Below, piece by piece: positions 1 to 4,603 of a DNA stretch of 5,727 nucleotides; position 1 is the first letter of the stretch; every line of letters begins with the position of its first letter. Source of the stretch: an uncultured Dorea sp. (GTDB lineage Bacteria; Bacillota; Clostridia; Lachnospirales; Lachnospiraceae). The stretch lies in contig CAQNVT010000140.1 of assembly GCA_948844705.1 (NCBI GenBank), forward strand, positions 1 through 5,727, written 5' to 3'. The translations under genes and the position numbers were made by a program. The notes under the pieces are model-generated. The model did no database searches. It had not been told where the DNA came from and saw only the letters and a program-made list of their open reading frames with translations.

Positions 1-475
1 GGCGCAGTCCGAATTCCATGATTCCGTCTCCGGCGGCCGCAAATACGATCCGGGAGGTCTTCGTAGCGATCAGCGACTGGTGATTGATGATATTGAGGAT
101 CGCGGTCTCCACAAGCTGCGCCTCCATGATCGGCGCGATGACCTTGAGAAGTGGCTCCTTTGGAAATACAACGGTTCCCTCCGGAATCGCATAAATATCC
201 CCGCTGAAATGAAAACCGCTCAGGTACTGAAGGAAATTTTCATTAAATATCCCAAGCTTCCTCAAATAATCAACATCCTCATAGGTAAAATTCAGGTTCT
301 TAATATAGTCAATAACCTGTGCGAGCCCCGCACATACCGAGTAGCCGTTATTACAGGGATTTTGCCGGAAGAAGACATCGAAGACAACGACTTCATTCTG
401 CTTCTGTTCATAATAGCCCTGCATCATAGTAAGCTCATACAAGTCCGTTAGTAGGGTTAAGTCTTGTTTGTTCAT
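1..475 (-). CDS. pncB: Nicotinate phosphoribosyltransferase, N-terminal part (cut by window edge)
   Basis: This cytoplasmic enzyme joins nicotinate to PRPP to give nicotinate mononucleotide, the entry step of NAD salvage (Preiss-Handler pathway). Reading the minus strand from the ATG at 473-475 gives 158 residues that stay open to the window edge. They begin MNKQDLTLLTDLYELTMMQG and contain the family signatures FFRQNP (about 35-40), GYSVCAGL (44-51), GDIYAIPEGTVVFPKEPLL (92-110), the helix ETAILNIINHQS (123-134) and the end MEFGLR (153-158), after which the family usually continues RAQG. Family members are near 480 residues, so about a third is present and the catalytic C-terminal part lies outside. 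The start is supported by AAGGAG (complement of 485-490), 9 nt upstream of the ATG. It has its own probable promoter and is separated from the HD gene by a palindromic repeat. The identification rests on recognised family motifs; no alignment was run. Confidence 0.93.
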   Translation of the reverse strand, partial: MNKQDLTLLTDLYELTMMQGYYEQKQNEVVVFDVFFRQNPCNNGYSVCAGLAQVIDYIKNLNFTYEDVDYLRKLGIFNENFLQYLSGFHFSGDIYAIPEGTVVFPKEPLLKVIAPIMEAQLVETAILNIINHQSLIATKTSRIVFAAAGDGIMEFGLR

Positions 476-507
476 TTTCTTTGGCTCCTTATGTTCCATT
501 ATTTGTT

Positions 508-544
508 ATTATAGCATTATACACCAATTTGGGGACGTAGTAAA
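508..544 (-). promoter_or_regulatory. Probable pncB promoter with two overlapping -10 candidates
   Basis: On the minus strand a perfect TATAAT lies at 516-521. A TTTACT -35-like box (4 of 6 to TTGACA) sits 17 nt upstream of it at 539-544. A second perfect TATAAT at 508-513 is preceded by TGC, which makes it an extended -10. Both point at pncB, whose ATG is at 475, and would give a leader of roughly 25-35 nt that includes the ribosome site. The -35 of the first candidate falls inside the palindromic repeat. The boxes are seen in the sequence; promoter activity is inferred. Confidence 0.5.
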
Positions 545-578
545 ATTAATTTTACTACGTCCCAGATTGAAAATACCC
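525..578 (-). repeat. Palindromic intergenic repeat, copy 1
   Basis: Bases 532-563 form a perfect 32-bp palindrome, GGGACGTAGTAAAATT followed by its exact reverse complement. Weaker outer arms at 525-530 and 564-569 pair with one bulge and one G-T pair. Bases 532-578 are identical over 47 bp, in inverted orientation, to 3792-3838; the shared block includes a non-palindromic tail (GGGTATTTTCAATCT on the minus strand). It lies directly after the stop codon of the HD gene and before pncB. The transcript could fold into a long hairpin and act as an end signal for the HD transcript, but no T-run follows, so a classical intrinsic terminator is not shown. It resembles REP-like dispersed palindromes. 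Confidence 0.8.
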
Positions 579-583
579 TGTCC

Positions 584-1174
584 CTATCGAAGCCTTCCTT
601 TTTCCTTGTTCGGGCATATAAAGTTTTCATACGCATATTTCCACAATGTCTCAGCCCCCTCGGCCGTCTTTTCATTCCGCTTCAGCACCTGACTTAAATG
701 CACCCCGTGTTCCAGCCAGCTTTTCCCGTCGGTTGCCGCATTCAGCATGAGCGGCTGGATGCAGTCCATAGTATGGGCAAATTTTGCCTCGGGTGTCTCC
801 CATGCTTCGAACTCCTCCCATAGATCCCTAAGCTTTTTTCTCTGGTCCTCCGGAAGCAGCCCAAAGATCCGATCCGCCGCCTTTTCCTCGCGCGCACGCT
901 TGTCCTTATGCCCTTCTGTATCGTATGCATAAGTATCCCCCGCGTCAATTTCTACCAGGTCGTGGATAAGAAGCATTGTCACTGTTTTTAAAACATCGAT
1001 CTTCTCATTGGCATATTCGCTCATAAGAATCGTCATCAGCGCCATATGCCACGCGTGCTCCGCGTCATTTTCCTTCCGCTCCCCGTCCGTAAGATAGGTC
1101 TGGCGCCCGATAAATTTTTCCTTGTCAATTTCCCTGCAGAAATTAAACTGCTTCTCAAGTCTGTTATTTTCCAT
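584..1174 (-). CDS. HD-domain hydrolase, YfbR/HDDC2-like (probable 5'-deoxynucleotidase)
   Basis: This is a metal-dependent phosphohydrolase of the HD superfamily, in the group of E. coli YfbR and human HDDC2, which remove phosphate from deoxynucleoside monophosphates. The substrate here is inferred from the family only. In the 196-residue reading, metal ligands appear as the classic H...HD...D pattern: ENDAEHAWH (H40), LLIHDLVEIDAGD (H71, D72, with E75 and D77 nearby) and HTMDCIQPL (D137). Length fits the family at roughly 190-200. I chose the ATG at 1172-1174 (MENNRLEKQ) because AAGGAG lies 10 nt upstream of it; an in-frame ATG seven codons earlier (1193-1195) has no such site and its codons contain the ribosome site. 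The start is 24 nt after the tandem TAA TAA of the endoglucanase, suggesting cotranscription. The stop TAG abuts a palindromic repeat. Confidence 0.88.
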   Translation of the reverse strand: MENNRLEKQFNFCREIDKEKFIGRQTYLTDGERKENDAEHAWHMALMTILMSEYANEKIDVLKTVTMLLIHDLVEIDAGDTYAYDTEGHKDKRAREEKAADRIFGLLPEDQRKKLRDLWEEFEAWETPEAKFAHTMDCIQPLMLNAATDGKSWLEHGVHLSQVLKRNEKTAEGAETLWKYAYENFICPNKEKGRLR

Positions 1175-1198
1175 ATCTGTCCGTCTCCTTGTCATTTA

Positions 1199-2689
1199 TT
1201 ATTCAAACGCTACGCTTCCGCCGCTTACTATAAATCCCACATCCGCCGCTGCGGTGCCGGCGGTAATTGCCCCGTTATATTCCTTTGATGTAATATGAAG
1301 ATTCTTTCCCTGCACCTCATAATTACCGTTCCAGCCATCCGATAATGCGATCTCGCTTTGAAACGGAATGTCGACCGCCCAGTCTGTACAGTCCTGATCC
1401 GACAGATTTTTAAGAGTCAGATCATATTGAAATACTTCTTTGCCGCCCTCTTCCCAGCTGTTCTTAAGCCTTACCGTGACTTCTATGTTACCGCTCATAA
1501 TTACATGATCGGTCTGTGTTTTTTGCTCGCCGCCTGCGGCGCCGGCCGTTCCCGCGTCCGCAGCTGACATTTCTCCTGTCAGCATGCAGTACAGCCATCT
1601 TCCGGAATCACTGATATCCTCCTCCGAAAATCCGCTCGTTTTACTGCACGAGCTTTTAAGGATCGCTGAGGTTTCCTCCTTATTGGACAGGTTCCATGCT
1701 ACATAGCTGATGCCATATTTATCAAGAAGCTCCGTCCACAGTCCTGCCTGTGCTTCATCGATCGCGCCGCTTCCGCTGGCATCGCAGATTCCGTATTCCG
1801 ATACGAATACGGGCAGGCCTGCCTCCACGGCTGCCGACAATTTCCCGCGCAGGTCGTCTGTGTGGGTCGCCGCATAAAAATGCAGTGTATACATAATATT
1901 TTCATAATCCGTGATCGGATCAGCCGCCGCCTCATCCACGAACTGCGACCAGTTGGGCGTTCCTACAAGAATGACCGCATCCGGATCATTTCCGTGAATC
2001 GTGCCGATGACCTCCTCCGCATACGATTTGATCTCGCTCCAGCCCGTGCCCCCGTTGGGTTCATTGCAGATCTCATACAGCACATGCTCCTCCCCGGCGT
2101 AGTCCGCCGACATTTCCTCAAAAAACGCCTTCGCCTCGGCAAGATGCATGTTCGGATTATTGTCCGATAAAATGTGCCAGTCAATGATCACATACATATC
2201 CTGCTCCTTCGCATACCGCACTCCGTCGCGGATCAGACCCTTTAAATACTCCGGATCTCCGTCCGTACAATATCCGCCGGATTCCGCCGTATACATGGCA
2301 AGCCGGATCACGTTTGCATTCCATTTCTCGTGAAGCTCCCTGAAACACTCCTTATTCACATACTGCGGAAACCACGCAAGCCCGTGCGTGCTGATTCCCT
2401 TAAGCTGTACCGGCTCGCCGCCGCGCCCCATAAGACGAGTCCCCTCCACATGAAGAGCTCCCGTAACCGAAGGCGCTGCCGGTTTCTCATCCTCCGGCCG
2501 CACATCCGTTATTTCATCCTTAGCAGCTGCAGACTTCTCTGTTTTATCCTTTTCGGCATCCTTTTCCGTGCTCTTTGCCGCAGGCTTTGTCTCTTCCAAG
2601 CCCTTTTTACTGCCGCATCCCGAAAGCCAGACAGCTCCCAGCATTACCGACAGTAAAAGAATTATCTGTAAAATCTTTTTCCCTTTCAT
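1199..2689 (-). CDS. GH5 subfamily 2 endoglucanase lipoprotein with C-terminal CBM2-like domain
   Basis: This is a cell-surface endo-beta-1,4-glucanase (cellulase) of 496 residues. Residues 1-25 are a lipoprotein signal peptide: KGKK, a hydrophobic stretch, then lipobox LSGC with Cys25 as the lipid anchor. A Lys/Glu/Ala-rich linker spans about 26-75. The GH5 barrel (about 78-345) closely follows Bacillus EglS: LKGISTHGLAWF, VIIDWHILSDNNPN, acid/base E210 in YEICNEPNG, H270 and Y272 in YTLHFYAATH, nucleophile E298 in FVSEYG, and W332. After a short Ala/Gly linker (about 376-392), residues about 398-490 resemble CBM2 cellulose-binding modules (W412, W437, and W453 in DGWNG; Tyr471 where a third surface Trp often sits). 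The usual CBM2 terminal cysteine pair is absent. I chose the ATG at 2687-2689 because GGAAGG lies 7 nt upstream; the in-frame ATG at 2702-2704 has no ribosome site. It leads the HD gene in a likely operon. Confidence 0.92.
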   Translation of the reverse strand: MKGKKILQIILLLSVMLGAVWLSGCGSKKGLEETKPAAKSTEKDAEKDKTEKSAAAKDEITDVRPEDEKPAAPSVTGALHVEGTRLMGRGGEPVQLKGISTHGLAWFPQYVNKECFRELHEKWNANVIRLAMYTAESGGYCTDGDPEYLKGLIRDGVRYAKEQDMYVIIDWHILSDNNPNMHLAEAKAFFEEMSADYAGEEHVLYEICNEPNGGTGWSEIKSYAEEVIGTIHGNDPDAVILVGTPNWSQFVDEAAADPITDYENIMYTLHFYAATHTDDLRGKLSAAVEAGLPVFVSEYGICDASGSGAIDEAQAGLWTELLDKYGISYVAWNLSNKEETSAILKSSCSKTSGFSEEDISDSGRWLYCMLTGEMSAADAGTAGAAGGEQKTQTDHVIMSGNIEVTVRLKNSWEEGGKEVFQYDLTLKNLSDQDCTDWAVDIPFQSEIALSDGWNGNYEVQGKNLHITSKEYNGAITAGTAAADVGFIVSGGSVAFE

Positions 2690-2708
2690 CCCTTCACCTT
2701 CCATATGA

Positions 2709-2737
2709 TTTTTACTATCAACATTTGTAACTGTCCA
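2709..2737 (-). promoter_or_regulatory. Weak candidate promoter for the endoglucanase
   Basis: On the minus strand TGGACA (2732-2737, 5 of 6 to TTGACA) is followed after exactly 17 nt by TAAAAA (2709-2714, 4 of 6 to TATAAT). The -35 box lies inside the left terminal inverted repeat of the miniature element and the -10 lies outside it, so insertion would have created this pair. The start site would fall only about 12-15 nt before the chosen ATG, which is short, so this is tentative. An alternative, extended -10 TGGTAAAAT, lies beyond the element at 2864-2872. Confidence 0.22.
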
Positions 2738-2859
2738 GTACCTTCACAGTTACAATGCAAAATCCATTTAAAATCGCCTTCGGCGATGAGATTTTGCACT
2801 CCTGAATCATACTTTTACGGTCTCAGCAGTAAATGCTTCGGCCTGTGCTGAACAGTTAC
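2727..2859. mobile_element. 133-bp miniature transposable element (MITE), possibly IS66-related
   Basis: The ends are GTAACTGTCCAG (2727-2738) and CTGAACAGTTAC (2848-2859), inverted repeats matching at 11 of 12 positions. Immediately outside them, CAACATTT occurs at 2719-2726 and again at 2860-2867, a perfect 8-bp direct repeat as expected of a target-site duplication. There is no room for a transposase, so movement would depend on one elsewhere. Inside, the end motif recurs inverted at 2746-2755 (pairs with 2725-2734, the outer two bases being target duplication), and further arms occur at 2756-2764/2790-2798 and 2823-2828/2846-2851. Ends starting GTAA with an 8-bp duplication are known of the IS66 family, so that family is my inferred source. 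It lies 37 bp upstream of the endoglucanase start. Confidence 0.75.
2756..2798. repeat. Two-level hairpin inside the miniature element
   Basis: Outer arms TGCAAAATC (2756-2764) and GATTTTGCA (2790-2798) pair perfectly over 9 bp. Between them a short stem ATCGCC-TTC-GGCGAT (2773-2787) forms an inner hairpin, with an unequal internal loop of 8 and 2 nt. Such folding is common in the interior of non-autonomous elements. If the element is transcribed as the endoglucanase leader, this hairpin would be in the RNA. Confidence 0.6.
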
Positions 2860-2932
2860 CAACATTTTACCAAAATTCCATTGGTTGCACCAGAAAATAA
2901 AGAAATTTCAAGGTAAGGAATCAGCAATCTTA

Positions 2933-2941
2933 TGATATGAT
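2933..2941 (+). promoter_or_regulatory. Candidate extended -10 for the aldolase transcript
   Basis: The sequence TGATATGAT is an extended -10 (TG, one base, then TATGAT, 5 of 6 to TATAAT) on the plus strand. No convincing -35 lies 16-18 nt upstream. A start near 2948 would give a leader of about 60 nt to the small ORF and about 155 nt to the aldolase. Nothing else recognisable, such as a known riboswitch, was found in 2868-3006. Confidence 0.3.
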
Positions 2942-3006
2942 TACATGTAAGCGAAAGTCCTCCCGGCCAATCGTGACAAATTTTACAGAGGAAAGGAGCC
3001 AGTGCT

Positions 3007-3084
3007 ATGTTTTATTTAAATAAAGTATTATCGGTACAGTTAGAGTCAGGTGCGGCGAATGGGAACGGATCAATAAAATATTAA
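3007..3084 (+). CDS. Possible small ORF (25 residues) upstream of the aldolase
   Basis: ATG at 3007 opens a 25-residue frame starting MFYLNKVLSVQ and ending GNGSIKY before TAA at 3082-3084. It is preceded by AAAGGAG with an 8-nt spacer, a better ribosome site than that of the aldolase, which starts 19 nt after this stop. No hydrophobic segment, Cys or His pattern, or run of one regulatory codon is evident, and I do not recognise a family. It could be a leader peptide that helps load ribosomes on the aldolase message, the stub of a deleted gene, or chance. The strong ribosome site is the main support. Confidence 0.35.
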   Translation: MFYLNKVLSVQLESGAANGNGSIKY

Positions 3085-3103
3085 GAAAGGCCAGGACAAC
3101 ATA

Positions 3104-3769
3104 ATGAGATTATTAGCAGACACAGCAAACATCAAAGAGCTTCAAACCCTGAAAAATTTGAAGCTGATCGACGGTGTGACCACCAATCCCTCCATCATTT
3201 CAAAGGAAGGTCCGGACAGCCTGAAGACATTGTATGCCATTTGCAGGCTGCTTCCTGATATGGAGGTTTTCGGACAAGTAGCAGGGGAAACAACAGAGGA
3301 AATGATCGAGGACGCCAGAAAGATTGATTCTGTCAGCCCGCACATGGTAGTCAAGATTCCGGCGAATCTAAACGGTATCGAAGCAATAGCAAGATTAAGC
3401 GATTTGAAAATAAAAACCTGTGCCACCGCGGTACTGACCGCACCGGAAGCAATTTTGTGCGCACAGGCGGGAGCGTCCTACGTGGCACCGTATACCGGGC
3501 AGAATGACATCATCGGATTTAGGGGGACAGAAACACTTTCTCAGATCGCAGAGGTATTTAAGCGTCTGAATATTAAGACAAAAATTCTGGCGGCGTCAAT
3601 CGAAAAACCGCAGGAGATTGTGGATTACTTTTTGGCCGGGGCAGACTGTCTTACACTTCCGTATGCCGTCTTTGAGAAAACCTTTACGATGCCGGAACCG
3701 TTAACCCGGAAATATGTGGAGAATTTCAGAAATGACTGGGATCATGCGGGGTGTTTTATAGAAAAATAA
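3104..3769 (+). CDS. fsa: Fructose-6-phosphate aldolase (FSA/transaldolase-like class I aldolase)
   Basis: This cytoplasmic (beta/alpha)8 class I aldolase forms a Schiff base on lysine. Family members either cleave fructose 6-phosphate to dihydroxyacetone and glyceraldehyde 3-phosphate (FSA) or transfer dihydroxyacetone (transaldolase). The 221 residues match the small single-domain subfamily (E. coli FsaA has 220). Visible motifs are LLADTAN with D6, GVTTNPSII with N28, catalytic K84 in MVVKIPAN, ASYVAPY (125-130) and LAAS (162-165). Gln58 (FGQV) and Tyr130 (APY) correspond to Gln59 and Tyr131 of E. coli FSA; transaldolases typically have Glu and Phe there, so I favour aldolase over transaldolase. 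Start: the ATG at 3104 has a modest AGGA 7 nt upstream, and the frame is closed by TAA at 3074-3076. It may be translated with the small ORF before it and runs convergently toward plsC, with a palindromic repeat between. Confidence 0.9.
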   Translation: MRLLADTANIKELQTLKNLKLIDGVTTNPSIISKEGPDSLKTLYAICRLLPDMEVFGQVAGETTEEMIEDARKIDSVSPHMVVKIPANLNGIEAIARLSDLKIKTCATAVLTAPEAILCAQAGASYVAPYTGQNDIIGFRGTETLSQIAEVFKRLNIKTKILAASIEKPQEIVDYFLAGADCLTLPYAVFEKTFTMPEPLTRKYVENFRNDWDHAGCFIEK

Positions 3770-3791
3770 TTTCCTGCTATAAAAAAGGGCG

Positions 3792-3845
3792 GGGTATTTT
3801 CAATCTGGGACGTAGTAAAATTAATTTTACTACGTCCCAGATTGA
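3792..3845 (+). repeat. Palindromic intergenic repeat, copy 2 (between convergent genes)
   Basis: Bases 3800-3845 form a perfect 46-bp palindrome centred at 3822/3823, with arms reading TCAATCTGGGACG inward. Bases 3792-3838 are identical to the minus strand of 532-578. It begins 22 bp after the aldolase stop and ends 3 bp before the plsC stop on the other strand, so both convergent transcripts would carry the hairpin, and it may serve as a two-way end signal. On the plsC side a T-run (complement of 3780-3786) lies some 14 nt past the stem; on the aldolase side there is none. Terminator function is therefore plausible but not shown. Confidence 0.8.
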
Positions 3846-3848
3846 TAT

Positions 3849-4583
3849 TTACACCAGCGCCCGGTTCCTCTCTATCGTTTCCCGTATAATATTCTGGCAG
3901 TATTCCCCGACATGCTTCTTTTGCTCCCGATCCATGTCCTTCATATAGATCGGCTTTCCATACTCGATGACCACATGGGTCTTTTTCACCCGCGGCATAT
4001 GATTCTCAAAAATTTCCGCCGTATTATTCATGCTTATGGGAATGATCGCGCATCCGCTCTTTTCTGCGATCTTAAAGGAGCCGCTGTGGAAAGGCAGCAT
4101 GCTGCCCTCCTCCCCGTCGTTGCGGGTTCCTTCCGGAAAGATGCAGATAGAAATTCCGTTTTTTACATAATCAATGGCCTGCAGAATAGTCTTCAGTCCC
4201 TCCCTTGGGTTATCCCGGTCCAGGAACAGGCAGTAGAGCCTTACCATCCAGGTGCGAAGCAGCGGATACTTAAGCATCTCCTTCTTCGCGACATACCCGG
4301 TCAGTCTCCTGCACCGGGAATAAGTAAGCAGGATGTCAAAATAGCTTCTGTGGTTCCCGATAAAGAGCACCGCCTCATCCGGGATATTCTCCTCTCCGAT
4401 CACGGTGATCCTGGCGCCGGTAACCTTAAGCATCAATTTAAATGCAGCCTGCACCATGCGCAGACACTGGTAATCTTCCTTTTCCTTGTTAAATTTTCCG
4501 ATGATCCACTCAACCCCAAGCACCGGAATCCCAAAGAGCAGGTAAGCAAATAAAATAATTGCAATCGTCAAAAATTTAATCAT
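3849..4583 (-). CDS. plsC: 1-acyl-sn-glycerol-3-phosphate acyltransferase (PlsC family)
   Basis: This membrane-associated enzyme adds the second acyl chain to lysophosphatidic acid, giving phosphatidic acid for phospholipid synthesis. The 244 residues begin with a hydrophobic segment (about 3-24, LTIAIILFAYLLFGIPVLG). The acyltransferase motifs follow in order: block I NHRSYFD (H78 and D83, the HX4D catalytic pair), a mid region with VAKKEMLKYPLLRTWM and LDRDNPREG, block III FPEGTRNDGE (149-158, including E151 and G152), and the Pro-containing AIIPISMNN (179-187). Length suits the family (about 240). I chose the ATG at 4581-4583 because GGGGGA lies 9 nt upstream; a TTG two codons earlier is possible but too close to that site. 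It starts 20 nt after the malQ stop, implying cotranscription. The acyl acceptor cannot be fixed from sequence. Confidence 0.9.
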   Translation of the reverse strand: MIKFLTIAIILFAYLLFGIPVLGVEWIIGKFNKEKEDYQCLRMVQAAFKLMLKVTGARITVIGEENIPDEAVLFIGNHRSYFDILLTYSRCRRLTGYVAKKEMLKYPLLRTWMVRLYCLFLDRDNPREGLKTILQAIDYVKNGISICIFPEGTRNDGEEGSMLPFHSGSFKIAEKSGCAIIPISMNNTAEIFENHMPRVKKTHVVIEYGKPIYMKDMDREQKKHVGEYCQNIIRETIERNRALV

Positions 4584-4603
4584 TTTCAAGCATCCCCCGT
4601 AAT

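Larger units (their letters stand above)
2719..2867. repeat. 8-bp target-site duplication CAACATTT flanking the miniature element
   Basis: The two copies are 2719-2726 and 2860-2867. Each touches the element's terminal inverted repeat with no gap, and the match stops exactly at 8 bp (the preceding bases differ, T at 2718 against C at 2859). Lack of decay suggests a fairly recent insertion. The inferred empty site joins 2726 directly to 2868. Confidence 0.75.

Noticed and set aside
80..451. Plus-strand open frame of about 120 codons opposite pncB
   Set aside because: The opposite strand has clear nicotinate phosphoribosyltransferase motifs with a good ribosome site; the plus-strand product resembles nothing and has no convincing start signal.
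532..563. Copy 1 palindrome as a classical rho-independent terminator
   Set aside because: The stem is AT-rich at its tip and no T-run follows on either strand; exact sharing with copy 2 is better explained as a dispersed repeat that may secondarily end transcripts.
1175..1195. Upstream in-frame ATG for the HD gene, adding MTRRRTD
   Set aside because: It has no ribosome site, follows directly after the endoglucanase TAA TAA, and its codons contain the AAGGAG that is ideally spaced for the ATG at 1172-1174.
2690..2704. Upstream in-frame ATG for the endoglucanase, adding MEGEG
   Set aside because: No ribosome site precedes it; the added codons are the GGAAGG site itself, and starting at MKGKK gives a standard lipoprotein signal peptide.
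2946..2959. TGTAAGCGAAAGTC as a catabolite (cre) site before the aldolase
   Set aside because: The left half fits the cre consensus but the right half mismatches at four defined positions, so it is not supportable.
2868..3006. A riboswitch or structured leader before the aldolase
   Set aside because: Only short chance-level pairings such as ACCAA/TTGGT at 2869-2885 were found, and no known riboswitch core was recognised.
3912..4553. Plus-strand open frame of about 213 codons opposite plsC
   Set aside because: It is antisense to a gene with intact acyltransferase motifs, and its translation shows no recognisable domain.
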